Source: Apis mellifera (taxonomy: Eukaryota > Arthropoda > Insecta > Hymenoptera > Apidae). From it: a DNA stretch of 64,000 nt. The DNA lies in assembly GCF_003254395.2 (NCBI RefSeq), contig NC_037648.1, positions 13,206,330 through 13,270,329 of the forward strand, read 5' to 3'. Numbering within the stretch: the stretch's first letter is position 1; every line of letters starts with the position of its first letter. Shown piece after piece: positions 1 through 12,276 of this stretch. The position numbers and the translations under genes were made by a program. A model generated the notes under the pieces. It saw only the letters and a program-made list of their open reading frames with translations, did no database searches and was not told the DNA's origin.

Positions 1-1097
1 CTCAAACGATTGGAAAGAAGCAAGGCAATTTCTACAATCCGTTTGAAAATAAAAACCCTCTCTTCGAATTATATATTCAACAGAGGGAGGGGGGAGGAGA
101 GCTAATAAGCGTATTTTTAACGCGCGTTAAACATATATTTATAGCTGACCCTTCGCTGAAGAGAAGAGGAAACCGTGTGTGCAGTCCGCTCTACGAATTG
201 TCGGCGATGTCCCCGCCATTTTCTTACACAAGTTGAGAAAATTTGTCCATATTACTGTCGTAATATCCTCCTCCTCGTTATTCTCGTTCTTCACTCGTGA
301 TTAAATCATCGTCATCATCGTCGTCGTGGAATCGACCGAGTTTAAATCAACCAAGGTTATCTCGCATATTGTCTTTGCCGCCACGGATGCAATATATCAG
401 AGAGAGAGAGATACGCACAAAATGTTTTTAAAATTATGTATCATCTCATCAGAGAATTCTCGCTCGGCTGTGAATTATCCTGAATTATCTCCTCGCTTCG
501 CTCGTTGTTTGAGCCTCCCTTTCAAACCCCTGTTCATTATATATCCTCCTCCCTTAAATCATCTCAACTATTTTCCAAATACACTTTAATTAGAAAAATT
601 GATCGAGGAGTTCAATACGAATGTTAATTCTCTTCCTTCGAAAATTATATTGGAAGGGGAGGAGGAGGGTAAACAGGGGGGTAGGAGACGAAGAAGAAGA
701 GATAGGCGCGTGACGGACGCGCGTGGACGGGCGAAAAGCCCGGACGAGCCTTATGGGATATATTTAGTCGGACGGAGTCGGGCGGGTTTTCGCGTAAGTG
801 GCGTGCAAGAAACGTGCGCGCAAAAGTGTCTGGATTAATGGGACGTTATTCCGGGGGAATAAACGATACGTTTTAACGCTTGGTGAGATAGGAGGATGGA
901 TATTTATCCATTACTGATCTTGCCAACCGTTTTAAACAGGTTTGTTTTCAGGGAAATATCATGCTGAAAAATAATCCTCCGAAATATTGACGGTTCGATC
1001 ATCCGTATATTTGTGGAGCAAGAAGAGAAATTTATATATCGTAATATTGATTCAGAGTATTCGTAACGTCCAACGTTTGGAAATATTTTCACGTGTA
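1..1097. other. Intergenic or intronic DNA, no gene seen
   Basis: No reading frame here shows a recognisable domain or a convincing exon with splice signals. The stretch holds short purine-rich runs and CpG-containing mixed sequence. It could be the intron of a gene whose possible exon lies at 3992-4132 on the minus strand, but nothing in it proves this. Confidence 0.5.
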
Positions 1098-1127
1098 TTG
1101 GATTGGCAACTAAGTAATTGCGGATTT
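1098..1127. repeat. Left terminal inverted repeat of mariner
   Basis: It begins TTGGATTGGCAACTAAG and pairs with the right end over 30 bp with one mismatch (A/G at the fifth base). TA precedes it at 1096-1097. Confidence 0.95.
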
Positions 1128-1171
1128 TTTTTAGAAAATCAAAGACAATTTTTTCATGGAACTAAATAACT

Positions 1172-2222
1172 TTATTCCGTAATGCGTTGCCCGTTTTGAT
1201 CAATCACCTTTTGCCATCTTTCGGGCAGCATCGTAATCCCACGTTCATAAAACTTGTGGTTTTTATTAGCAGAAAACTGAATCAGGTACGATTTGATATC
1301 ATCATCGTTATTGAAATTTTTACCATTCGAGGAGTTTTGTAAAGATCGAGACAAAAAGTAATCGGAAAGTAATCCCAACCAAGCTCCAATAATTTTTGCC
1401 GAGTGACCAAAGATGCGCGTGGCCTTGCATCGTCACGATGGAATGCAACGCCTTTTCGATTTGTCAATTCGGGCCGCTTTTCTTCAACCGCATCGTTTAA
1501 TTTCGTTAGTTGTTCGATGTGGACGACAGAATTGATCGTTCGGTTGGGTGATAAGAGTTCAAAATAGACAATTCCTTTGTAATCCCACCAAACTGATAAC
1601 AAAACCTTCTTTCGACGAATACCAGCTTTCGATGTTGTTCGAGCTGGTTCACGTGGCCTGCTCCACCATCTTTTCCGCTTGATATTGTTGCAAACAACCC
1701 ATTTTTCATCGCCAGTTATCGGTCGTTTTAAAAATGGATCATTTTCATTACGTTTCTTTAGCAAATCGCAGCTGTCAATGCGTTGCATTGAATGCTTTTC
1801 TTTCAGTTCGCGAGGAACCCATGTATCGAGTTTTCGAACATAGCCAAGTTGTTTTAAGCGATTTTCGATGCATGTACGCGATACATGAAGCTTCTCCGCA
1901 ATCTCGCGAGTTGTATTGTGACGATCCGAATCGATTATCGCTTTGATTAGGTCGTCATCAACTTCGACTGGACGATTAGAGCGTTTTTCGTCTTCGAGTG
2001 AAAAATCGCCAGAACGAAATTTGTCGAACCAATTTTGACTGTCGTTCTTTTAAGGCGCATAACTTTTTGCGAGCTTGCGATGCGTTTTTCCCTTTGCGAA
2101 AATAAAAAAGCAAAATACGACGATAATGTTCCTTTTGATTTTCCATTTTTCAACGAACGCCAAACGAAAACTACGCAACCGATCAAAAAACTTTTTTTAC
2201 CAATTGACACCTTTTTTACCAA
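1172..2222 (-). pseudogene. Mariner transposase pseudogene
   Basis: The coding relic reads right to left. An upstream N-terminal frame (to about 1947) and the catalytic frame (about 1788 down to 1400) are out of register. The catalytic part keeps the first conserved Asp in TGDEKWV and the second in a DDARPR context, where the family usually has DNARPH. Just after the ELGW motif a small deletion plus frameshift removes the segment that carries the third Asp of the D,D34D triad. The C-terminal part (FYERG...LPERWQKVI) resumes in another frame and ends at 1172. The protein is therefore dead through both a frameshift and loss of a catalytic residue. Confidence 0.92.
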
Positions 2223-2279
2223 TTTACATTTGGACTACGCCAGCAAACCTAAAAGTTCAACTGAAGCCATCTATGAGTG

Positions 2280-2309
2280 AAATCCGCAATTACTTAGTTG
2301 CCAACCCAA
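2280..2309. repeat. Right terminal inverted repeat of mariner
   Basis: This is the reverse complement of the left end over 30 bp with one mismatch, followed by TA at 2310-2311. Confidence 0.95.
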
Positions 2310-3991
2310 TAAAAGAGAGCTTTTAATTTTTATCGTTCAATAATGAATACGCAAACTGTTCTTTTTCCAGGCTTGCCAACGATGCAAAAAAGGCGCCAAA
2401 TTCAAATCTCTTAACTTTGAGGCTTGAGAGAGAGATAAAACGCATGTGTATTAGAGAACAACCCATTCAATGTAGGAAAGATTTAAAAGGGAAAAAGTTT
2501 ATTACATTCTTCAATAGAATCCTTTCTCTGGGGAACGCGCAATTTTCATGATAAGGCAAACAATAAAGCGTGTCCAAGAGACTTGTCTGGGAAGATCGCC
2601 GTTTAATTTAAAAAAAGGGGAGCGGTGTATTAAATCCGACGACACTTGGAATATTAAAAGAAAAAGAATTCCGATTGCGAAGAAGAAAGCTGATCGAATA
2701 ATTATTATTAAAAGGAACGTTGAATGAAAAGCGTTGTATGAATGAAGAAGGAAAGCGGGCGAAAGGGAAAGCGGCGAGTGAATTAAAAACGACGAGTAAG
2801 AGGGATCGGAGGCGGATAAATAAATCAGGGAACGCGGCGAGGAGATTAACTTTGGATAAGGAGGGGAAAAAAGTGGAACGGCTGAATGAACTTCGAAGGA
2901 AGAAGAAGGAAAAAGAGGGAGGGAAGGAAGAATTATTGGCCGTTTATAAGATCATTCGAAATTAGAAGTAACGAAACGATGAGTGAAATGCGTGGCGTAA
3001 CGCGTGTACGAGCTGCCAGAAAAATAAGAAACGAGCGAACCGAGAAGAAAAGAAATAACGAAGAGAAGCGATCAGTCATTCCGAGAGACTGCAAATAACT
3101 CGTTTACTCGTGTTTAAAAGCATCGGTGGATATACATTATTTTTCCTAAGCCTTGTTTTTTTATCGTCGACGAAGCGTGTTGGAGAGAGAGAGAGAGAGA
3201 GAGAGAAAAAGAGGAAAAGATCGAAATTACTTTATAATAAAAAATAATAAAAGTCGCATCGATTCGAAAATAAATCATCTTATCCGATGATCGCGTAAAT
3301 TAAATTTTCAAGCGGGATCGTAAATTCTTTTTTTTTTTTTTTCCGAAACTGCACATCCACACGATTGAAAGTTTTCGAAATGCTGAACAACCGAGCGTGT
3401 ACATTATTTCCCTGTAAATCGTCGTGTCGAGTTATTAACTGATCGTGTAACTGACGTGTCGTAAAATTACTTAACGTGAGCAAAGATAAAAGGGAGAGAA
3501 AAAAAAAAAAAAATTCTCTTCGGTGACCGAAGAGGAATGTTGGATTCGCCGTTAATATGCTACGCAACTGGAAAGATATATATACGTGTAATACCATCAT
3601 CATCGTGGCCTCTCCCTTTCGCCTCTGCCTTTCAATCGTTGTAATTTTTTAATCGCAGCATTCGCGTGAACGGTTCCTTACGAGAAGGGAATGTGGATTT
3701 CGTGTTGTATTACGGTGAAAGTAAGCGGGTCGTAAGGCAAGCAACATCGTGGGAATGTTTTTTTATAAAAAGGGATGCGATCATTGCATAAACATGTTTT
3801 TATCGTGAAAAAAAAAAAAAAAAAAAAACTCGAGACGCGCTAATCAACGGTAATAAGATAAGATTTCACCGTTATATTTTTTTATATCGCTATATCTAAT
3901 TGAGATAAGAAACTTATTTTTCGGACAGAATGGATATTTTAAAAATTCTTTAAAAAATTGCTAAAAGTATAACGGAGAAAACTTAACCTAC
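2310..3991. other. Gene-free stretch with simple repeats
   Basis: No recognisable exon was found. It contains a GA dinucleotide run at 3184-3206 and several poly-A or poly-T runs (about 3329-3342, 3500-3513 and 3810-3828). If the exon at 3992-4132 is real, this would be its downstream intron. Confidence 0.5.
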
Positions 3992-4132
3992 CTCCTCATC
4001 CGACAATGGCTCCTCGTAATCCGATTTTGAACTCTTGAAGACAAAGATGCATTCTGATAGATCTAATTTGCGAGTATTGCCAAACTGTGTCTGTCGATCT
4101 ATCAACTGTACAGGTACTCGCGTACAAGTCAT
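3992..4132 (-). CDS. Candidate 5' coding exon of an unrecognised gene
   Basis: On the minus strand an ATG at 4132-4130 opens 47 codons (MTCTRVPVQLIDRQ...EPLSDEE) ending exactly at a good donor, GAG|gtaggt, in phase 0. A possible acceptor (tatatgatag) sits 2 bases before the ATG, so a 5' UTR intron is possible. Composition is protein-like: mixed residues, an acidic tail, and no low complexity, unlike the AT-rich surroundings. I do not recognise the family. The rest of the gene would lie to the left, probably beyond the window. It may also be a chance open frame. Confidence 0.4.
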
Positions 4133-4321
4133 TTCTATCATATAGTTTATATTTTTTAAAATTTGGTTAAAAAACTTAATTCGTTTCATTAGAATATTCT
4201 GCAATGAAAAGATAAATAGATTAAAAAATCAAAATCACCATAGTTGAAAAGATAAATGATGTCATAAGCAGAAGAATTTTCATTCATCATCGAAAGTGTG
4301 AGTTTAAATTATTCTATTTTA

Positions 4322-4383
<62 letters not shown>

Positions 4384-5306
4384 TACCTTGTGAGTCTATT
4401 TATAAATATGAATGAATAAAATCTAACGAATTATTATTTATGCCATGCCAATTTAAGATACACGTGCAAATACTTTTTCCATATATACATATATAATTCA
4501 AACGATAAGTTTTTTTGATCGATGATTTTATCGTATGTGAATAAAATTATCGAATTAATTAAAAAATATTATCTTAATTAGTTATGATAGTTATACTTAT
4601 TATATACATATATATATATATACACACATATTGATGTTCTACTATATTAATATATATTAACCTGCGATAGGTTAGATATATTTAACTCGTGAAATATTTA
4701 AAATTGTTTCTGTTTCTAATTGATATTATTGATAAAAATGTTATGCAAAACAGAATAAAATGTTAAACAATGATGTTGCAGACAGAAATATTAAAAAAAT
4801 GTTAGAGTAACGCGTTTAGGTTAGAAGGCAAGTTTGAATTATTTGCGAAAGTAATTAAATTAAATTAAATAATAAAAAAACTTACGATAGAATTCTTCAA
4901 AGTGTATTATCTTTAAAAATAAAATACGATAGATATATTTAAATATATTTACACTAAATTCAAGTAAAACACAAAATTTTAAAATATAGGAACACACCGT
5001 AAACGTGAACAATTTAAAATAGTGCTGCCACCTAACGATGGCATATATAACTAATAGAGAAACTGAAAATTCAAAAATTCCCGCCTTTATCTAATTGATA
5101 TTTATAAATTGCAAAAAAAAACATTTTTTTAATTATGAAAAAAAAAAAAGAAGTAATAACTCTTTATAAAATTATATCTTCCATAACTTCCAAGTATATA
5201 GGTTCGTATAAAAAAAAATACAAAATTCTTATATTTCTGTACATTCGAGAATTACATGCACTTTTAACGAAAAAATAAAAATTCATTCAAAATAAAATTA
5301 ATTACT
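4133..5306. other. AT-rich spacer with TA microsatellite
   Basis: This lies between the orphan exon and the 3' end of the nessun dorma-like gene. It holds an AT dinucleotide tract at about 4325-4377 and shorter TA runs near 4610. The right edge is presumably 3' UTR of the gene at 5307-7199. No other coding sequence was seen. Confidence 0.6.
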
Positions 5307-7199
5307 TTAAGATTCCATATTCATAGGTTCATCTTGTTTTTTTAAAACGAATGGCATGCCCAATTTTAATATGACATCTCCTTTGCCATTGCCCTCAAAT
5401 TTACATTCATGAAGAGAAATTTCAGATATATTTTCTAATAATTCACAACCACCAGATTTACGTTTTAAACCATTTAAATATTTTTGGGTTTCCAATCGAA
5501 TAGCATATTCTTTCAAGTATGTCAAAAAACAATTCTTTGCTATTAATTTTCCATCGTCATAAAGCTAAAAATAATGTATATATTATATTATGTATATTAT
5601 TGATAATATAATTATATCATTTTATAAACATGTAATAAAGTTAATTCGAATAAAAAATACGTACTTGTATACCTTCTGCGCAATTTTTAAAACTGCAATT
5701 ATTCATAAATACTTCTGCAGTACTGTAAATGACTAAACCTGTTCCAAGACTGTCAAAAATTGTATTTTCTATTATTAGTTTTGCATTTGGTAACACTACG
5801 ACTCCTAGTTTTACCATACTTTGATTTAAAGCACATATTTTGCAATTAACTATTTTTGTAATTCCACTTCTTACTACTACAGCTGCTCTAAGATCACCCA
5901 CGTCTAGAGTAATATTTTCTAATAAAACCTATAAATATATTCTATATTTTAAAAATATGATTATATAATTAATTACAAATTAATTTCAAATATATATATA
6001 TAAATATATATAAATGTATATATTTACTTCACTGCCAGAAAAATCAAGCAATGACGGTGCAGATTCGATATCTTTCATATTAAGAATAGTATGCTCTAAA
6101 TTACAAATTCCTTTAATGGTACCTCCATCTTCTAAATTACCAGCACCTTTTATTTGATGAATTCCTTTTCCAACTACGATTACATCTCCTGCATCACATG
6201 TATGTAAAGTTTCCAATAGGGAACCGGATATTCTAAGAAAAATATCAAAATCAAAAATAATATAATTATTTCTTAATAAACTCGATAAACTTACCTGAAA
6301 AATAATTCTGTAGATAAAGAAGATTGAATTTTATTTACAGTTTCTTTCATTTCTTCCAGAGTACCACCAAGCCATACGAAGTAACCTTCCTTACATTTTT
6401 CTTTATTTTCCTTCTTCTCCAGTTTATCATTATTTAAGGATAAGGTCTGATTCATTAAAAGTATTTCTCTCATAACTGGATTTTCGAGAACTTCCATTTC
6501 TCTTTTAATTTGTTGTAATCGAAAATGAAGTTTCATCAATTGACATGCTGTCCCTCCATCTACTATGTCACTATGAGATTCTTCTCCGTCAGAAATAGTA
6601 TCCTCTAATCTTGATATTTTCTGTTGAATTTCTTTTCCTTCTCTTACCAAACCTCTAATTATATCACTGGTTTCTTTATTAACAATATCTCTTTTCATAT
6701 CAAAAAACAATCTAATTCTTGTTTCCAAATGTACAGACACCCAATCAATGTTATCGTCGTCGTCCAAATCCCATGGCATCCATAAATAATTATAAAAGAA
6801 TCTCAGTTGATCGATACAAGTTGCAGTACCCACCATATCTAAAGCAGTATTTTGTTGATTATGAGTTGGATAAAGGTCAATAAGTGGTACATCGTATTTG
6901 TCGGGTAATTGAATTTCATCTTGAACAGCAGTAATTTTCACCAATGCAGACAAATCTGAGAAATCAACTTGTTCAACTTCTACAACTACTATAGTAGGAT
7001 AATGAATTTGAAAATCTTCACATATTAAACGTGGTATTCTCCATAATGCTTGCCAACCAACAGGTTCCAATGCAAGCTCGATATGATAAGACCATTCTGC
7101 CTGAATTCGTGATGCAGGTACAATCTCTCTGCTAGATAAAATTTCGGTTAATTCAACTAGTCTTTCTTGAAGACTTTTGTCAAAAGTATATATTTCCAT
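5307..7199 (-). CDS. nesd: SHCBP1 / nessun dorma-like cytokinesis protein
   Basis: Four exons on the minus strand: 6295-7199, 6028-6232, 5665-5928 and 5307-5564, all with GT-AG introns, give 543 residues. The N-terminal half carries the SHCBP1 signature around RFFYNYLWMPWDLDDDD (about residues 133-149), followed by a predicted coiled coil (about 195-250). The C-terminal half has the hydrophobic, repeated pattern of a right-handed parallel beta-helix (for example KIVNCKICALNQSMVKLGVV). In the family, Drosophila Nessun dorma binds the centralspindlin kinesin Pavarotti at contractile rings and is needed in male meiotic cytokinesis; vertebrate SHCBP1 acts at the midbody. The function here is inferred from homology. 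It is divergent from ARL2BP (start codons 636 bp apart). The ATG at 7197-7199 is the first in frame. Confidence 0.88.
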
Positions 7200-7834
7200 T
7201 ATATATTCTCTTTTAAATGAAAAATCCTGAAAAAAATTTCATCAAATTTTATTATTATCAAATATTATAGATATATCAATTCTTATAAATTCTTATTAAT
7301 TATTTTTTTTCCGACAAAAAATTTTATTAAAAATATTATTTATTTATGTTATTAAAATTTTCATTTTATAAATCACTTAAATATTGAAAAAAAAATTTAT
7401 AAATATATTAGTAGTTCAGAAACAAAGCTTTATTAATATTTTATTATAATATTAAAAACATAAATAATATCAAAAACAAAAATATAAAAATATGATTGAA
7501 GAATGCAATCCAGTCACTTACTCTTTTAAACAAATTAATAATCTACTTATAAATTCTAAATATTTTTAAACTTATTAATTATATTGCAATTTAATATTAA
7601 ACGATAGAAAAATATTTCTTTTAAAAATCACAGATATATTTTCAATTATAGACATGTTAACTGTCAAAAAATTTGAACTACAACGTTAATAAATCTGATT
7701 GGTTGATTAATAATCTATTCGATTCTCGTTTTCAGTAGTTGTTAACCTATCGATATTGATAATATCTGATAAATAATAAGTTCATTTTATCATAAAAAAT
7801 AAATAATATTTTATTTTTTTAAACAATTGAAATT
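7200..7834. promoter_or_regulatory. Divergent promoter region, nesd / ARL2BP
   Basis: 635 bp separate the two start codons and must hold both 5' UTRs and promoters. Most of it is AT-rich. The part nearest ARL2BP has an inverted CCAAT box (gattggttga, about 7698) and a perfect DRE palindrome TATCGATA at 7748-7755. No additional exon was identified. Confidence 0.6.
7748..7755. promoter_or_regulatory. DRE-type core promoter palindrome TATCGATA
   Basis: This exact 8-bp match to the Drosophila DREF element lies 79 bp before the ARL2BP start codon. DRE sites mark housekeeping and cell-cycle promoters in flies; use in this species is inferred. Confidence 0.4.
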
Positions 7835-8826
7835 ATGGATGAAGAAACAATGGGTTTGTTTATATTATTTTACAAGCCAATTAAACATATCTTTATCTTA
7901 CAAATATAACAACATTTTTAAAAGTATTGATAATTGATATTTAGATACATATGTAAACGACATAACTGTCACGACATAATGAACTTTTAATAATATTGTT
8001 TAATAGATCATTCTATTTTATTAAATGTCGATGAAAAAATGGAACAGAATTCTAAAAGTATAGAAGATAATCTTTTTGATGAAATTATTGGACACATTGA
8101 GGATATTTTATTAGGTATGTATAAAAAAATTAAAATAATGGATACGAAAAATTCAATTTCTGATAAGAAATTATTTATTTTTAGAAGATGAATTTAATGC
8201 TATTCGACAAAAATTTTTAGATGATTATTGGAATGTTTTTGAACCCATAGAAGAAAATAAATTGATTTATACAAATATATTCAATGAATATGTGAGTGTA
8301 TATAATTTTTTTTATATATACACAATTTTTTATATTAATTTTTTATACATATATTTATAACTTTTATAGAATAAAACTGTGGAAAATTACATTGTTAATT
8401 ATTTAGAAAGAACTGTACCACATTTTAATCTAGATACATTTTTAAATTATCTAAAGTAAGTATGCAATTTTGACTTGGGATATTTAAACTTAAAAAATTA
8501 TTGCAATTAATCAATCCGTATAATTATAAAAATAAACATTATTTTCTTTCAAAAAACAATTAAGTAATAAACAAAATGAATTGGAAGGTGAAGTTTTTGA
8601 AGTATTATCAACATTTACAAATTTTATGGCCTTCAAAGAAATGTTTCTTGATTATAGAGCTGTAAGTAATATTAATAACATGATAACATAAAAATGAATG
8701 TATCAATAATAATATCAAATATATAATTTTCAGATAAAAGAAGGAAAAGTCGAAGATCTTAGTAATGGAATATTTGTTACATCCTTTAAACCTTCTAATA
8801 TAAATAACAAGGAATCTTTTAGATAA
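7835..8826 (+). CDS. Arl2bp: ARL2-binding protein (ARL2BP/BART)
   Basis: Six exons: 7835-7853, 8007-8114, 8185-8291, 8370-8455, 8565-8661 and 8734-8826, with GT-AG introns, encode 169 residues. The protein is one BART domain. Diagnostic stretches are the run FDEIIGHIEDILLEDEF near residue 34, then ENKLIYTNIFNEY, and FTNFMAFKEMFLDYR before the C-terminus, all closely matching vertebrate ARL2BP (163 aa). The family binds GTP-loaded ARL2/ARL3 and is linked to centrosomes, mitochondria and photoreceptor cilia. The first coding exon is only 19 nt with donor ATGG|gtttgt, and the fifth acceptor (caattaag) has a weak pyrimidine tract, yet the frame is unbroken. It is convergent with Nup93, with 308 bp between the stop codons. 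Confidence 0.93.
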
Positions 8827-9134
8827 GAAACTTCATTAATAAAAAACAAATATATTTTTAAATAAATTGGAACAAATGTTTGCTAATTTCTATTTTCTTT
8901 TTATATTTAACTGTAACTTTTTAAAATCACTATTTATTCTTAATTTATGTTTAATTTATGTTTATAACTTATAAAAGTACAAACAAATATGTACATTATA
9001 TTAATAATATTCTAAAAAATTGAGGAATTGTTAATATTGATTGGTTTGCTTTATGAATTTACACAGATATATTTGTTGTATCACTTAAAATATTATATTG
9101 AAAATAAAATAAAAAATATAACATATTTTTCAAT
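8827..9134. other. Shared 3' region of ARL2BP and Nup93
   Basis: 308 AT-rich bases lie between two convergent stop codons. AATAAA appears on the plus strand near 8858 and on the minus strand near 8930, so the two transcripts may have very short or overlapping 3' UTRs. Confidence 0.6.
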
Positions 9135-12100
9135 TCAGCACATAAGAATTTCCATTTGTACAAGTTTACTATTTGTTTCATTTGGCATACGATACGGAAG
9201 TATTCCAGCGAAACTAGTTAAAGCTCGCGCTTGTTCTCGAAGATCAAGAAGTTGTTGTTTTCTCGCTTCTTCATCACCTGGTTCCATCGATCGTAATTTC
9301 TGGTATTGACGATAAAGTATTGTCATTGTAGCCAAAAGAACATCAGCTAATGTACCAGTTACTTCGGCTGGAACACGTCGTAATGCGTTCACTCTTTCAT
9401 CGACTTCTTTTATATGTAATGGTAACAATTTTGATTCCGCAATAGTCTGTAAATTAATTATGTATTTAATTATATATTATATGTAAATTATATATTTTTT
9501 ATATAATTATATATAATTATTTATATATTATTCTGAATAACATCCTTACCCTAAGCGCACTTTGATATTGTTCGTTATAAAATTGATCAAAGAATACCAT
9601 TAAATGTCTTAAAGTATAAAATGCAGATACTAATTCAGAGGGTGCTTGTATTTCAATGTTTTGATATCTAAAAAAATAAAAATTAATAATTTCCTAGTCA
9701 TAATGTTTACTAATAACAATGATATTGTAATTTTTACCTTCCACTTATTTCAGTAGCAGTTACTTGCAATCGAGATCTAAACGATCCCGGAGAAGCCCTT
9801 TGATTAACAACTTGGGCTAAAAGCGTGCACATTAAACTAAGAACTTTCTCATGATTACCGGCAAGATCATACATTATTACTGCATCTTCTAAAAGACCTT
9901 TTCTGTATAATGTATCTGCACTTATATTAACGACATCTTCTACATTAATTTGAAATCTATCTAAAATTCCTGGAATCCAACGATCTTTTTCTATCTTTCC
10001 AACTAATTGGGCTCTGACTGTTGGTGAAGCATCAACTACCATTTCTGCAGTTGATACTGCAAACATATTACGATCATATGGATCTCTCATAGACCTAAAA
10101 AAAATAATCTAGTCTTAAAATAGAAAACTTTTAAAATATTAATAATTATTTTATTTTCTATACAAACCTTAATAAAAATAAATAATGTAAACATTCTTCT
10201 GGATCTGTAGAATCAAATCGTTTAACATACAATAATATTAATCTGGCAAAATTTAATCTTTTAGCAGGAGGTTTGTCAGCAGGATCAACGCTTAATAAAG
10301 GAGCTAGAACACTTTGACTAACTCCTAATAAGTTTTGTTCATGCATAGCAGCTGCTAAATGTACAGCATGTGGTAAGTGTCTTGCTCCTGCACCTCTTGC
10401 CAAAAATTCAATTGCAGCTTCAAATTGACCAGTTAAAAATAACATTGAAAAATATACAAATGGTTGTTCATGTGCATGATAATATGATTCTCCATATATT
10501 TCTGATATAGTAGTTTGTAAATAATCTAAAGTTAATTTATTTTCTGCATCTGAGTGATCTCTAACTTGACACAGTTTTAACCACAAATAATCATCAGCTG
10601 TACAAATTACATCAGGATGCAAATCATCAGGTTCACAAGGAACTAATGCACAATATGCAGCTTTTTTATATGGATCAGTAACTGATCTCACATGTTTTCT
10701 ATACTGTAACTTTAAATTTGATTCTGCAGAACTACTAAGACGTCTTGAGGGATCACAAGAAGCTTCTTCTAATGCAATTCTAAATTCTGAAAAATCCGTC
10801 TTGCATTGACTAAGAAAATGTAATGCTGCTTTATAATCACCAACTCTCATAGAATAATAGACTAAAGGCCACAATGGTATGTTTTCAACCATCAAATCTT
10901 TCAAATTTTGTACTTTAACAGTAACAAAACTTTTAACTAATGGAACAATGCCTGGAGTACCACCTCGTTGAGCTTGAGTTGAGTTTTCACGAATAACAGA
11001 GTTCATAAATTTTTCATATCTATTTTCTAAATATTTTCTTGCATGTAATACAATTTCTTGTTCAACAATAGGTGTACTTCTTGATTTAATTTGATCTTCT
11101 CTAGGGACTGGTTGAATATTATTTACACATTCAATAACCATTTTCCAAAGATCCACAATCTTTGTGTCATTAAATGATTCTGCTGCCATACGAAATGCTT
11201 CAAATAAATTTTGTTTTAGCCCTTTAAGAACACAATCATTATACTTTTGTAATTCTTTCACATAAGCCACTTCTACACTGGATAGTCCTTTAATCATGGA
11301 ACCAGTTAATTTAGTACGTTGTGGAGTACCACGTAAATCTACAAGTTCTCCAGATGGAGCTGTCATAGCATTCATTATCTCAAACCGCATTTGTTTCCAT
11401 TCACCCAACATATGTTCCATTTGTTGAATTCTTGTAAGCTCAAATGTCTAAAATAAAATTATATAAAAGTTGATGTATATTTTATTATATATATATACAT
11501 ATACTTCAAAATATTGTTTATATAAATATCACATATAATAAAATATCTTACATCTTTATGAACTTGTTCAATGATTGATAAAATAGCATTTTCTTTTTCA
11601 TTTTTAAGATAACTAACTATATCTGTATCTGCAATAGGATCTAAAGGTTCAAAAGTACGTCTTGCACTAAGTGAACTTAATTTTTGTGAAATCTGAGGTA
11701 AATCAACACCATGTGAACCAAATAAAAGATACCTGAAATTAATAATTAAAGTATTATTCCTCTTAATATCAAATAGATTTAAAAAATATTAATGAAATAA
11801 ATTTTATCTTTATATAAGTTATAAGTTAATTTATTTTATTCTAAATATTAATTATTATAAAAAACATACTAATTAAATAAAATGTTTTGGCGCCAAAAAT
11901 TTCTAAAGTTTTTAGGTTATAAAATCAAATATATTAAACATAATATAAATAATTGAAAATAAATTTCTTATTACAAGTATAAAATTAAAACTATACAATT
12001 AAAAATTAGTTAAATATTTCATATATAATGAATATGTGAATTTTCTTACGCTTGTCTTTGATTATCTTGAGTGCCGGTTTGCGTGACACGAGACCAAAGT

Positions 12101-12276
12101 TCATTAGAAGCTTCTAAAATTTGACGGAGATTTCTTTCAACTTGAGGAAGTTCTTCATTGCCTTCTATAGCAGCAGATAATCTTTCCGCTGATCGTAATA
12201 ATTCACTAAAGCCAGTATCTCCTGATACTCGAGAAGAATCCGAGGTTAACATATCGGTGAATCCAGGATCGCTCAT
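9135..12276 (-). CDS. Nup93: Nucleoporin Nup93 (Nic96 family)
   Basis: Six exons on the minus strand: 12050-12276, 11552-11732, 10168-11447, 9738-10094, 9550-9667 and 9135-9446. They encode 824 residues (human Nup93: 819). The N-terminal segment (GFSELLRSAERLSAAIEG) is the short helical region that contacts inner-ring partners in this family. It is followed by the conserved GVDLPQISQKLSSLSARRTFEPL block and the long alpha-solenoid of the Nic96/Nup93 domain (about residue 180 to the C-terminus). It is a scaffold of the inner ring of the nuclear pore, binding Nup205/Nup188 and Nup155. It starts at ATG 12274-12276, head to head with CYLD (602 bp between start codons). Intron 1 contains a perfect E2F-like palindrome. 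Confidence 0.96.
11885..11898. promoter_or_regulatory. E2F-like palindrome in Nup93 intron 1
   Basis: TTTTGGCGCCAAAA is a perfect 14-bp palindrome made of two overlapping TTTGGCGC half sites, the E2F/DP consensus. It stands out in an otherwise very AT-rich intron. Function is inferred only. Confidence 0.4.

Larger units (their letters stand above)
1098..2309 (-). mobile_element. Mariner-family DNA transposon, decayed copy
   Basis: A 1,212-bp element is bounded by 30-bp terminal inverted repeats (1098-1127 and 2280-2309, one mismatch) and flanked by TA on both sides (1096-1097 and 2310-2311), the target-site duplication expected for Tc1/mariner elements. The minus strand carries the remains of one transposase reading frame. 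Size, TA target and protein relics place it in the mariner family. The terminal sequence resembles the mellifera subfamily first described from honey bee, but that assignment is from memory. The coding part is broken, so this copy cannot move by itself, although its ends look intact. Confidence 0.95.
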
